64,000 bases of DNA from Trichoplax adhaerens (lineage: Eukaryota > Placozoa > Uniplacotomia > Trichoplacea > Trichoplacidae), in assembly GCF_000150275.1 (NCBI RefSeq), contig NW_002060953.1, positions 2,106,064-2,170,063 of the forward strand. Direction: 5' to 3'. The position numbers and the translations under genes are program-made. Of the stretch, positions 11,285 through 22,739 are shown in pieces. The notes beneath the pieces are model-generated. The model saw only the letters and a list, made by a program, of their open reading frames with translations. It searched no databases and was not told the DNA's origin. Within the stretch, counting starts at the first letter, position 1, and every line of letters begins with the position of its first letter.

Positions 11285-14200
11285 TTAGCTACTTTTGAGT
11301 GACTCTAGTCCTTGAACGAGAGTTAAATGTAAAATCTCCGTAGACTTATCAAACATAAGATTAGCTTCTTCAAACTTGCCTTGTTCGCTGTAGACCCCTC
11401 CTATCTTGTCGTATAATCTTGCGATTTCGGGATGACTTTCACCAAGAACTGAGGATTGAATTTTGATCGACTTCTCGTACATACAAATAGCCTCTTCATG
11501 CTTTTTTTGCTGCTTGTAGATAGTTCCCATTTTGTTATATAATGCTGCAACATCAGGATGATTATCTCCAAGGACCACCAGTTGAATCGATAGCGAATTC
11601 TTAAACATCGATAAAGCCTCTTCCTGTTTACCCCAGTCATAATAGACATTGCCCATGTTTTGGTAAGATGCAATAACATCAGTATGATGGTGATCTAGAA
11701 TTGATAATCTTATTTTGAGCGACTTTTCATAGACAGAAATAGCCTCCTTATGTTTGCCTTGCTTGCTGTAAATAGCTCCTAAGTTATCATAAGATGTTGC
11801 AATGTCGGGATGATTATGGTCAAGGACCAATAGTTTCATTTTAAGAGATTTCTGATGCATGCCAAAGGCTTCTTCATTCTTGTTCTGCCTAGCGTAGATA
11901 ATTCCAATATTGTTATATAACTTGGCAATATTAGGATGATTGTCTTGATGAACGGATAACTCAATTTTGAGCGACTTTTCGTACAAAGTAAGAGCCTCTT
12001 CATACTTGTTTTGATCACAATATACCCCTCCTAGATTGCAATAGAGTTTGGCAACATTGGGATGATTGTGGCCTACTTTGATCAACTGAATTTTGAGCGA
12101 TTTCTCATACATCGTGATAGCCTTTTCATGTTGACTTTGTTGATGATAAATATTTCCCAAGTTGTTATAAGATGCAGCAATATCAGGATGATTGCTATCA
12201 AAGGCTGCCTGTTGAATTTCAAGTGACTTTTCATACATCGAAATTGCTTTCTCGTGTTGACCTTGTTGCCTATAGGCAGCTCCAATGTTGTTATACGCTC
12301 TGGCGATATCGGGATGATTGCTACCAAGAATAGATAAATCAATTTTGAGTGATTTCTCATACATAGCAATCGCTTCTTCGTACATACCTTGATGGAAATA
12401 CGAAATACCTATGTTGTTATAGGTTGCGGAAGTATCGGAGTGATTATTGCCATAGATGGATAATTGAACTTTAAGCGATTTCTCATACGTAGATATAGCT
12501 TCTGTATGTTTGCCTTGATGCCTATAGATACTTGCAATATCGTTGTGTAGTTTAGCAACATCTGGATGATGATGGCCAACGACTAAAAATTGAATTTTCA
12601 GTGCCTTCTCATAGACCGAAATGGCTTCGTCATACTTACTCAAGTGGAAATAGATCATTCCCATATTAGAGTATGCTATTGCAACATCGATATGATTATC
12701 ATCAAGGGTCGTTAATCGAATTTTCAGCGATTTTTTAAAGAAAGTAAGGGCCTTTTCGTATTCAGCTTGATTAATATACACAGCCCCGATATTATTATAT
12801 AATTTAACTATATGGGGATGATGATGATCTAAAAGAGATGATCGAATTTTAAGCGATTTCTGATATACCGATAGGGCATCTTCGCACTTGTTCTGACGAT
12901 AGTAAATGTTTCCTAAGTTATGATAAGATGCTGCAACTTCGAGGTGATTGTGTCCGTAGATTGACAAGCGAATTTTCAGCGATTTATCATGCATGATAAT
13001 TGCTTCTTGTAGCTTATCGAGATCGAAATATGCATTGCCCATGTTGTTATAGGAGGTTGCAATATCAGGATGGCTATTACCAAGAGCTGGTAGTTGAATT
13101 TTTAAAGCTTTCTCGTACTTATCAATAGCTTCTTGAAACTTACCTTGATTCATGTAGACCATGGCTATGCCGTTATAGCATGTAGCAACATCGACATGAT
13201 TGTGACCTAAAACTGCAACTTTCACTTCGAGTGATTTGGTATGCATAGAAAGAGCTTCTTCATACTGGCCTTGATTATTATAAACATTTCCCATGTTGTT
13301 ATATATCGTTGCAACAAGAGGATGATTATGGCCGGCTGCTGATACTTGAATTTTGAGTGATTTCTCGTAAATAGAAATAGCCTCTACATGCTTGCCCTGT
13401 TCAGCATAAACGATGCCCATGTTGTTATAGGATAAAATAAGATCAGGATGGTCATTATCGAGGATTGATAGCTTGATTTTGAGTGATTTCTCAAACATAG
13501 CCTCAGCTTCTTGATACAAATTTTGATCAAGATAGAGTGTTCCCATGCTGTTATATAAATTAGCGATATCACCATGATTTTCACCGAAAATAGATCGAGC
13601 AATAGTGATGGATTTTTCATAAATGGACTGAGCTTCTTTATGTTTTCCCTGCATCCCAAGCATAATTCCCATGTTGTTATATAATTTAGCGATATCAGGG
13701 TGATTTTCACCAAAGATTGATAATAGAATTTTAAGCGCTTTCTCATGCATCGATGCGGTCTCATCATATTTACCTTGACAGTAATAAGCGTTTCCTAAAT
13801 TGCAGTAAGATCTTGCGACATCCGGATGATTGGGGTCAAAGATTGAAATTCGAATTTGTAGTGATTTCTCATACATAGAAATAGCCTCATCATATTCACC
13901 TTGACTTTGATAAGTCTGTCCTAGGTTATTATAGGTTGCAGCAACATCAGGATGATTATAACCAAGGGTTGACAATTGAATTTTGAGCGAATCTTGATAC
14001 ATAGAAATGGATTTTTCATACTTGGCCTGATCATAGTATACATCTCCTATGTGGTGATAGGATGCAGCAATATCAGGATGATTGTGATCAAGCGATGCCA
14101 ATTGAATTTGAAGTGATTTTTTATAGAAACCAATAGCTTCATCATGCTTCTCCAACTGAGAATACGTATTTCCTAACCCTTCATAGGCCATAACAGCACT

Positions 14201-16126
14201 GGGGTGGTCATCACCAAAGTGAGATGTGGCAATATTTCGTGATTTCTCAAAGCTGCTAATAGCTTGATCGTATTTGCCCTGAGCGCCATAGGTGTTACCA
14301 AGATTGCCGTGTATTTTAGCAGCGGCAGGATGGATATCACCAAATAATAATGAATGAATCCTCAGCGACTTCTGAAACATAGCAAAAGCTTCGATATAAT
14401 TACCCTGTTGACTATATACGTTGCCCAGATTGTTATAAACTTGGGCTACCAGGACATGATCATCGCCGTAGGCCGATATTGCAATTGCAAGGGCCTTGAC
14501 GCACATTTCAATGGCCTCCTGATATTTAGTCTGATTTCTGTACACAACGGAGAGATTGTTATATAACACAGCAATCTCGGGATGATTACCACCAAGCTGC
14601 GTTAATTTAATGTTAAGCGATTTGTTCAACATAGACAAGGCTTCATCATATTTGCCCTGATTCTGATAGATATTGCCAATGTTACTGTAGGAAGATGCAA
14701 CATCGGAGTGATGATGATCTAGGAGCGATAGTCGAATCTGCAGTGCCTTGTTATACATCAAAAGCGCCTCTTCATGTTTGCCTTGTTCAGCATACGCTGC
14801 TCCCACGTTGTTATACGATGTAGCCACTTCGAGATGATCTTGACCAAACGCTGATAATTGAATGTTCAGCGCTTTATCATGCAAAGAAACAGCCTCTTGA
14901 TATTTGCCTTGATGGATGTAGACAACCGCTAAATTGACATAAGAGCGGGCAATATCTGGATGATCATGATCCAAGAACGATAATCGAATTTGAAGAGCTT
15001 CTTCATGCATGGAAATAGCTTCTGAATGCTTGCCCATGTCATCATAAATATTGGCAATGTTGTTAAAGGTTGCGATGATATCAGGATGATTACGATCAAG
15101 GACAGCCAATTGAATGGAACGTGCTTTCTCAAGTAAAGTAATGGCGTCTTTAAATTTACCCTGAAACAAGTATGCGGTTCCTATGTTGTTATAGGATGCA
15201 GCAGTATCAATATTATTTTCACCTAAAACTGACAGTCGAATTTTGAGCGAATCCTCATACAAGGATAAAGCCTGTTTATGCTTGCCAAGCTTCAAGTAGA
15301 CACTTCCCATATTACTATAACATGCAGCAACGGCAGGATGATTGCCACCATATAATGTTGTTAGAATTTGGAGCGATTTTTCATGCATAGAAAGGCTTTC
15401 TTCATGATTGCCTTGTTCCTCATACACTAATGCAATGTTGCTATAGGCTGCAGCAACATCATGATGACGATCATCATGGACTGACAATGTAATCTTTAGC
15501 GATTTTTTATACATCAAAAGAGCTTGTTGATGCTTCTTCTGTTTGTTATAGAAAACTCCAATATTAAAGTAGGATTTGGCAACTTGGAGATGATTGTCAC
15601 CTAGAGCTGATCGTTTAAGTTTTAGCGATTTTTCAAGCAAGGAGAGAGCTTCATCATGATTTCCTTCAGCATCATAAACAGTCGCAATAAGTTCTAAAAG
15701 AGTGCCGATACTCGGATCCTCCTCGCCTAAATGACTTACGTTTATGTCTAGTGATTTCTTATAAGTATCCTTTGCTCCATTCCAATCTCCACGTAATCGC
15801 TTAATGTCGCCTTGTTGGGTTAAGCATCGAACAATATTCTTTTTTCCCTTCAGTTTTTCCGCTATATGGAGCGCTTCTAAGGTCATTTCTTCTGCTTTTG
15901 TCCATTTATTTCGTTGCATGTCTATATCGCCAATAAGAAGATTAACTTCACATCGAAGTCGATCAAGTTCGGTTGTATCTTCCGAAATGGCTTGAACTTT
16001 ATCCAAGATTTGTGTCAAGTCAGACAACGCTTGATCAAAATTAGCACATCGATGATTTTCGACTGCTTTTTCGTGTAGAGATTTTATTTCCTGTGGGACA
16101 TTGAAATCAACAGAATAACTTTCCAT
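11285..16126 (-). CDS. Giant TPR (kinesin light chain/nephrocystin-3-like) repeat protein, 1613 aa
   Basis: Single-exon gene starting at the ATG at 16124-16126 and ending in TAA at 11285. An N-terminal helical region of about 130 residues is followed by roughly 35 tandem 42-residue repeats to the end. Each repeat has the TPR_12-type pattern, with H-P-D-(V/I)-A, then Y-x-N-x-G-x-x-Y, then Y-E-K-S-L-K-I. Such arrays form a superhelical protein-binding scaffold; no catalytic domain, signal peptide or membrane segment is seen. The C-terminus looks damaged. After the last clear repeat the frame ends in a few non-TPR residues, while the next frame reads a good TPR stretch directly over the stop (about 11255-11300, V-A-K-S-Y-I-N-I-G-N-A-Y). 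The original protein was therefore probably longer. Partners and process are unknown. Confidence 0.9.
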   Translation of the reverse strand: MESYSVDFNVPQEIKSLHEKAVENHRCANFDQALSDLTQILDKVQAISEDTTELDRLRCEVNLLIGDIDMQRNKWTKAEEMTLEALHIAEKLKGKKNIVRCLTQQGDIKRLRGDWNGAKDTYKKSLDINVSHLGEEDPSIGTLLELIATVYDAEGNHDEALSLLEKSLKLKRSALGDNHLQVAKSYFNIGVFYNKQKKHQQALLMYKKSLKITLSVHDDRHHDVAAAYSNIALVYEEQGNHEESLSMHEKSLQILTTLYGGNHPAVAACYSNMGSVYLKLGKHKQALSLYEDSLKIRLSVLGENNIDTAASYNNIGTAYLFQGKFKDAITLLEKARSIQLAVLDRNHPDIIATFNNIANIYDDMGKHSEAISMHEEALQIRLSFLDHDHPDIARSYVNLAVVYIHQGKYQEAVSLHDKALNIQLSAFGQDHLEVATSYNNVGAAYAEQGKHEEALLMYNKALQIRLSLLDHHHSDVASSYSNIGNIYQNQGKYDEALSMLNKSLNIKLTQLGGNHPEIAVLYNNLSVVYRNQTKYQEAIEMCVKALAIAISAYGDDHVLVAQVYNNLGNVYSQQGNYIEAFAMFQKSLRIHSLLFGDIHPAAAKIHGNLGNTYGAQGKYDQAISSFEKSRNIATSHFGDDHPSAVMAYEGLGNTYSQLEKHDEAIGFYKKSLQIQLASLDHNHPDIAASYHHIGDVYYDQAKYEKSISMYQDSLKIQLSTLGYNHPDVAATYNNLGQTYQSQGEYDEAISMYEKSLQIRISIFDPNHPDVARSYCNLGNAYYCQGKYDETASMHEKALKILLSIFGENHPDIAKLYNNMGIMLGMQGKHKEAQSIYEKSITIARSIFGENHGDIANLYNSMGTLYLDQNLYQEAEAMFEKSLKIKLSILDNDHPDLILSYNNMGIVYAEQGKHVEAISIYEKSLKIQVSAAGHNHPLVATIYNNMGNVYNNQGQYEEALSMHTKSLEVKVAVLGHNHVDVATCYNGIAMVYMNQGKFQEAIDKYEKALKIQLPALGNSHPDIATSYNNMGNAYFDLDKLQEAIIMHDKSLKIRLSIYGHNHLEVAASYHNLGNIYYRQNKCEDALSVYQKSLKIRSSLLDHHHPHIVKLYNNIGAVYINQAEYEKALTFFKKSLKIRLTTLDDNHIDVAIAYSNMGMIYFHLSKYDEAISVYEKALKIQFLVVGHHHPDVAKLHNDIASIYRHQGKHTEAISTYEKSLKVQLSIYGNNHSDTSATYNNIGISYFHQGMYEEAIAMYEKSLKIDLSILGSNHPDIARAYNNIGAAYRQQGQHEKAISMYEKSLEIQQAAFDSNHPDIAASYNNLGNIYHQQSQHEKAITMYEKSLKIQLIKVGHNHPNVAKLYCNLGGVYCDQNKYEEALTLYEKSLKIELSVHQDNHPNIAKLYNNIGIIYARQNKNEEAFGMHQKSLKMKLLVLDHNHPDIATSYDNLGAIYSKQGKHKEAISVYEKSLKIRLSILDHHHTDVIASYQNMGNVYYDWGKQEEALSMFKNSLSIQLVVLGDNHPDVAALYNKMGTIYKQQKKHEEAICMYEKSIKIQSSVLGESHPEIARLYDKIGGVYSEQGKFEEANLMFDKSTEILHLTLVQGLESLKSS

Positions 16127-17239
16127 GTTTTAAAAATCTGAAATATAAGACGATTTCGTTTATAACTCAATGTTGTAGGTAATAAAAACAGAGTAAATTG
16201 CGATAGTGATAAAATAGTTTCCCAGTCAGAAATCTATAGTAATAGATGAGAAAGCTTAGCCTAGTCTAATAGCTGAGAGTGTTCCTGATCGGCTATCCTA
16301 CGCATACTGTATCATCCCGCTATGCCATATGCCAACTTATATCAATTCATTACTATCAAAGACAAGATCAAGCACCTAGATCTTACTCCTTATAATTACT
16401 TCATTAGCATAATTACTTTAATTCAAATAATAGCGATGGATACTGCAGAATGTAACTGTGCACAAGGCTGCAGTACTACCGTTAATATTGCTATACAAAA
16501 GAAATTGGAGTAATGATGAATAATTTCAATTGAGATGATTGATAATTAGTTATGATTGTACTACTTTTGGGATCTATATTTCTGGTCTTTTCCCTAAATT
16601 ATAGGGGATAAATAAACGTATTTATATTTAACGGTACCTAGCAAATAAATTATTCCTTCCACTAATTTAGGCTAGAAGTCACTAACTCGACAAAGCGCAA
16701 CCTAATACGTCGCGAAGTCATCTTTGTGGAGCAACAGTAATATTGCTTTACATCGAAAATCCAATTTAACATTTGTGATAATACAGTAGCAAAAGTGTTA
16801 TTCTTGAACTTGCTTATTACTTCGCACTAATGGATGAAATCATACAGAAGAAATATAACATTTCTTGTATCTATCCTACCAAAGTATGCAATAGTTGATA
16901 TCACTAGTATTGTATATTGGCTAGTGATTCATTCCGAAAGTATGATATGATAGCGTAGCAGCATGGTGCATCTAGTAGTTGCTCATTCTAAAAGTATGAT
17001 ATCATCCAAGGGCAATATTTTACCGTATTTATTATGGTTGTAAAGCCTAAGAGCTGGAAATATATATCCGGTTTCAAATTTCTTATAATAGATTTAAATA
17101 GAAATTCTGAAAGTAAAGGATAACTTGTACTAACAACGCAATTTAAAATTAAATTGATCACCGATTTGATTTGTATAGGTTGTACAGGATATAATACTTT
17201 CTGTCTTATTCTCGTACTTAAGTTATTTCTTTCGATTTA

Positions 17240-17660
17240 CTCGTAGTCACTGTTGTCTAGTTTATATTAAGCATTAAATGTAAACATCTCGATATCAGTG
17301 AAATAATAACAAGGTTGTCAAAAACGAAGATGAATGAATTTGTGATTTTATGATGTCTACTATAATGATTGAATTATCTTGTAGTAACGCTGATTGTTCT
17401 CGAATTATTTTAATGCCCTTTAACTACACTAGATCACATATTTGCACTTGAAATCACAACTAGTCACTATTGCTTTATTTATCATAAATAGTAATACAAA
17501 CACCTAGATATCAGTGAAACAATAACAGGGTTATGATAAACGACGATGAATAAGTTACTTAGTTTTTATGATAGCTACGATAATGATTGAATTTGTCTTT
17601 TAGTCGCTCTAACTATCTTCAAATTAATTTTAAAGCATACTAACTATACACTAAAATAAT
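17240..17660. repeat. Two-unit tandem repeat, ~215 bp
   Basis: Two diverged direct units, starting near 17240 and 17456. They share blocks including the motif GATATCAGTGAAA and TAATGATTGAATT at equivalent positions. Confidence 0.65.
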
Positions 17661-18739
17661 ATTCTTATACTTAACATTAATAGTAAAGTGGAAAATTTCA
17701 ACCTATAGCATCTTGTACGGGATGTTAATCTAGGTAGTGCTTTCGTGGCGATGTTATGTTTTCAATTAAGACTCAAATGAAATCTACTCTATTGTTAATT
17801 TTTCAAGACCACTTACCCAATTCTGATAGATAAATAGACTTCTTGGGTACCAATTATTTAATTTTCAGATAGAATAAATTATACTTACTCACTGTTTTAG
17901 GGAGAGTAAGAGTTAAAGCATAAAAAGAAAAGAAAATCATTCTGTAAACGAGGACTATATCATACAATTACTTTAAATTCTGCAACGTATTACAGGTACT
18001 TAACACCAAACAGAAAATATTCAATAAAAACATCAAAGTTTCCAAAGCTTTCCCAAAAATTGGCTTAACCTGCATATAATTATAAGTGACGGTCTAATTT
18101 TCTTTAAATATCTACAACGAATAATAATTATAAATGAGAGTAATTCACTTTACAATCTTGAAGTAAATCATTCAACTATCTAATGCCCTATACCGTATAA
18201 ATTAATTAACCAAGAAAATGATCTTGGTCATTTTAAATCATGTTAAGCTTCATTTCTCAACTTCGATATTGATGTTGATAGGTATTGTTGTGTTACGGTG
18301 TGATATCAAGTGAGTAATAACAATCAAGATTGATGATTTCATCAGAAAAATTGTATACAGCTTTATTATGTTTAAATAAATCTTGATTAGAAATAGCGCG
18401 ATTCATTAAACTAAGGCTTTGCAGATTTATGTTGGCATGGTCTCGAAAATTCTTCTACTTTGCAATATGGGGCATTAGCTTAAGATCTCCAAAAAAGTCC
18501 AGTGGAGTTAGACCACTGAATTCAAACTTTAATGTTCTTACTATACCGTTATAGAGCTCAATAAAGTTAAACGTTTACTAAAGTAATATTAAAAATACCA
18601 CGATAGCAATAACATTCTCACCAAACAGAGAATAGTCGATAATCATAATTCATAACAATTTATAATAAATAAATATATCTGCAAAATGCATTTATGTAAA
18701 CATTTTATTCACCATTAACTCTAATATAGACTAGCAAAC

Positions 18740-19000
18740 TTCCAATACTGTATTTTTAAACCATTTTCAAATTAGTGCTTACTATAAACCTCCGACTCAA
18801 GTGATACGATTTAGAAATTTCACAGTCTAGTCACTCTATTGCTCTAGCTCTAGTATATGCATTGTAATGGATTGGGAAAGTGGGCTATCTTGAATATCTG
18901 AGTCATTACTTGCGCAACTTCGTATTGCTAATGCAAATAGAATTGTATTTTTAAAAGCATTTCAACTTAGTACTTAATAAAAGATAAATATAATCACTAA
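18740..19000. repeat. ~180-bp repeat family, two units
   Basis: Two units near 18745 and 18938. The core is a T-rich stretch ending in TTTTCAA or TTTCAAC, then TTAGTGCTTA, then a block with GAAATTTCACAG and a closing block with AGCGAG or GGGCTATCTTGAATATCTGAG. The same family recurs near 21720, 26300, 28560 and 37540. Confidence 0.65.
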
Positions 19001-19019
19001 ATAATTGATATATCAATCG

Positions 19020-20010
19020 TATCCATGTCGCATCTTATTTTAGGTTAACCTATTTCAAATTCCATGTGTGATTCATCTAATTCCATTTGAATTGGGGTAT
19101 ACTAGCAGGGAAATGAAAAAATATATTAAATAAATAGTCCACCCATCTCCCAAGAGTATTCATGTTGCGTCTTGCAGTAGAATATCTTATATCAAAGTTT
19201 CTGAGATGACAAAGATCAAGATTATGATTGATTATTCGTTTTTTGTGTAATAGAGAATAGGATTCATTAGCTCTGTTGAAATGATGTATACTAGCTAGCG
19301 CAACGAAAAACAAAATTATGCAAATAATTAATTAATCAATCCATCCCTCAAAGGTGGCCATATTGTATCGTATTTTATGATGTCCTAAATTAAAACGGCA
19401 TTTGGTACTCACCTAACGCGGATTGAAATGACGTAAATCAGTAGCGCAATGAAAAACCAAATCTTATAAGTAGTCTATCCATCTCTCAAGTGTGTTCATG
19501 CTATGTCTTGTCGCAGGATATCCTATACTAAACCTATTCTCGAGATGAAGATGATCGAAGCTGCGGTTTATTTATTTTCTTGCAACAGGCTATACGATTG
19601 AATAGACTTTATTTTAAAACGACGTAAACTAATAGCGCAATGAAAAGCATCATTTGCAAAAATAATCGACCTATCCCTCAAATGTATCTTTGCTGCGTCT
19701 TATATTAGGACATCCTATTTTAAAATTGCATTTGCGACTTATCAAACTCTGTCTGGAATGAAGTAAACCAGTTATGCAGTAAAATACAATATTTTGTAAG
19801 TAGTCTATCCATCTCTCAAGTGTATTTATGTTATGTCTTGTCTTGTTGTAGAATATCTTACATCAAAGTTCCTGAGATGAAAGTGATTAATAATTTAGTT
19901 TATTATTCATTTCTTTGTAATAGACAAGGCGATTTATTAGGCTTCGTTTGAAATGAAGTAAATTAGTAGCGTAATTTGAAAACAAATTGGTCAATATCAA
20001 TGGTCATCCA
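19020..20010. repeat. Alternating A/B higher-order repeat
   Basis: A-type units (CCATCTC, ATG-rich block, then TCTGAGATGA) begin near 19130, 19487 and 19808. B-type units (CATCCCTCAAA block, then a hexamer ending CATTTG) begin near 19335 and 19668, with a partial one near 19025. The A-to-A spacing is about 320-360 bases. The units are diverged copies of one ancestral unit, with a shared AGTAGCGCAATGAAAA core. Confidence 0.65.
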
Positions 20011-20269
20011 TTGAATTAGCTTTGAGGACTAGCAAGACGATGTTTAGAAAACAGTCATAATTGCTTTTTTTCTTAAATAATCGAAAAATTAATGATGTTT
20101 ATTTCAGTGCAATCCTAATGAATTACGAAAAATAACGATCGATCTATGACGTTAGCCCTTTCTTGACGGCCGCTATAAATATTAAATCTGTCATTCATCA
20201 CTGAGAATTAGTCAAAAAGAATATATCTTTTATGAATTATCCTTGATATAGACTAGATTTAATTCTTTA

Positions 20270-21450
20270 ATCCGACTTCAATCCATTAGATTACATCTTC
20301 TAGTATGTTTTGTAAAATATTGACCATGATGTGAACTACTAGAAAAACTAAGTTCTAGTAGTTCTTGATCATGGCAACGGCTGTTGTTGATAATCTTTTT
20401 TAACTTAGATTCTAATTTAATCCGTTCTATTGTTGACTCTTAGAGATCTCTTGCTTAATTCTCATCGATAAACAATTTGTAGTTTACCAATGACTAAATA
20501 TATCGGTAAAAGAAAGATACCGCAGTTAATGACTATTACAGAAAAGAGAGGAGGAATCAATTCTAGGCCGGGATGATAATGACAGCGCACCAATAACTCA
20601 ATTAACCTTTACCGTAGAATAATTAAATACATAATCAATGCAATCATGAAATCATCATCAAGATGCTTTTATATACGAAATTACAACATAACTGTTTTTA
20701 TAACCGATATCAGCTATCAGAAGCAACAAGGCCTTGATTATTTATTAACAGCAGGGTTAAGTGATACACCATTCTAAGTGGCAAGTCTCTGGTCGTTCAT
20801 TAGCAACACCTTAAAGTTAATCACATTCAAGCCGAAGGTTTGTACCAGCAATAAATTGATCGAAATTAATAGAGCTCCTACCAAAGCTAGTCCATTATTA
20901 TACTTACAACATGGTAGAAACGATCGAAGAAATCTCTTTCTCTTGCCAGATAAATCCAAACTCCGACGATTACGATTATTCTGTTCAATCTTTTTATCCG
21001 GCAGAAACCTGTCCTCACAAAGGCAGTCAACATGGCTTCGACGAAGGCTACTTACAACCCCAGGAAAAGAGCTTTCAATTCAATCATAACCCAGATCAAG
21101 ATAGTCATGATCTGCCTCGCGTGCATTTATATTATACAACAACAAAATGATTTACAGTTTTTACCAATAGCTGGATGATGACTTGTAACTGTCCAATAAC
21201 CGTTCCTGGAGCGTCATTTTGAGGAAAATATATTAAATTTCATTAAATAAAGCAAATTAATTGTATCAGATTACAGAAAATAAACTTAAATAATCTACTT
21301 ATACAGCATGATAGTTAGAGCCAAGAAGTATCCTATGTTGTTTTACTTTTACTGCTTGTGATCGAACTCATGCCTTTCTATTTTAAAAAAAATGCTATTC
21401 CACAGTTATTAAAATTAGCCTGCAAGTGAATAGTTAAGAAGTGCAAAGCT
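20270..21450. repeat. Dispersed duplication, left copy (partner near 39080-40070)
   Basis: Matches 39080-40070 in the same orientation, 18.6-18.8 kb away, including blocks such as TTAATTCTCATCGATAAACA and ATGACTAAATATATCG. It carries the small open frame at 20911-21150; the partner copy carries its decayed version. Confidence 0.8.
20911..21150 (+). CDS. Small unidentified protein, 79 aa
   Basis: ATG to TGA open frame. The protein is acidic and polar, with repeated S/D/N/H residues, no signal peptide and no membrane segment; I do not recognise it. The homologous stretch at 39558-39790 aligns without indels over most of its length. It keeps many residues (I-S-F-S, I-N-P, Y-P-A, G-S-Q-x-G-F-D, F-N-H-N) but has three in-frame stops and GTG in place of ATG. 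That conservation pattern suggests the frame was once translated. It could also be an exon of a larger gene or part of a repeat element. Confidence 0.45.
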   Translation: MVETIEEISFSCQINPNSDDYDYSVQSFYPAETCPHKGSQHGFDEGYLQPQEKSFQFNHNPDQDSHDLPRVHLYYTTTK

Positions 21451-21719
21451 GGTATAAGGTACCTTTATTTTTAGATTAAGTATATTACCATTTCTTCACG
21501 CTTTATTTCATAATTTAATCTTGTTTAAACGCTATAAGTGAATAAAGATTTTCAATCTAGTGGAACGAGATGGTATTTGCCAGTTTATTCGTATGTAATG
21601 TCATCTTTGCAATGATAATCAACTTATCAACACTTCAATTATTGAACCGACTCCATGCTCAATTACTAAATAAAATATACTAGAACGTTAAACTGTCGCA
21701 TCGATTCTTTTGCAAGTTA

Positions 21720-22200
21720 TTAAGAACTACCACCAGGATTGTATTTTCAGAATTACTTTCAAGTTAGGACTTAAACCTCAGTTTTGAGTGATATTATTTA
21801 GTAATTTCTCAGTTTACTCATCCTATTTCTGTAATACATTGAAATGTGCTCAGAAAGAGAGTTATCTTAAATATCTAAATTGATTCTTGTCACTATCTTC
21901 TATGTCAATGCAATCTCGATTGCATTCTTTAGAATCGTTATCAGGTTAGTGCTCAAACCTACAGTTTAAATGGCTTAGAAGTTTTACATTTATTTTAATC
22001 CATTGCCCTAGTATGTCGTAGTGGATAAGGAAAGCGAGCTATCTTAAATATCGGAGTGTATTCTTGCCGCTATCCCAAATGTTTATACAATCAAGGTTTC
22101 ATTATTAGAAATCATTTTCAATTTAATACTTAATCACTAGTTGAGAATATCATGCTTACTGAAGTATCCTTGAAGCATACATAAGTCAAATATTGGAGTA
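21720..22200. repeat. ~180-bp repeat family, three units
   Basis: Units near 21735, 21925 and 22098, each with the TTAGTGCTTAAACCT-like core, a GAAATTTCTCAGTTTACTCA-like block and a closing block near AGCGAG. Confidence 0.65.
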
Positions 22201-22739
22201 GCGACATTTTTCAAGTATTAATCAACTTACAGATGCCTTAATAAACTGTTTATGATAGGTAATGGTCAATGTTATATTTATAGTGTTATAAATATTATTC
22301 TTCTACAACTTAAAATTGGCTACTGACATCTTTTAGATGAATTTTAGTTGGTTTAAGAAGATTGGCGCTTATAGGGCATTTTTTATCGTAGTCATTACTG
22401 ACCAGTATTTCTTTAAAAAAAGTTACTCGTTTGTAATGTATCGTATATGCATATGCCAAAATTACACTTTCAAGCATAACTAAGAGTAAAATTTAAAGGA
22501 CGCTTTCAGTTATACTTCGAACCGTAAAAATCCCATACTGATACATGTTATTGTGTATGTACTGTTTTACTTTGGTAAATAAACATTCTACTAGCACTTT
22601 GTTCTTTTCAGGGCGAATTAGATGATTCGGAAACTTATACTACTTTCCAGATTTAATACTTTAAAAATAATTGGAAATAGTAAAGTTACTATGCAATTAC
22701 TAGTAACAGATACCCACTAAAATTAGTAGAATTACTGAC

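Larger units (their letters stand above)
16127..20910. other. Gene-poor repeat-rich region
   Basis: No gene supported. It holds the upstream flank of the TPR gene, a two-unit tandem repeat at 17240-17660, copies of a ~180-base repeat near 18740-19000, an alternating repeat at 19020-20010, and from about 20270 the left part of a block duplicated near 39080. The open frame at 16322-16513 shows no recognisable features. Confidence 0.5.

Noticed and set aside
12082-13767. Minus-strand open frames of about 95-127 codons inside the TPR gene
   Set aside because: They are alternate-frame shadows of a long repetitive gene; their periodicity is that of the TPR array.
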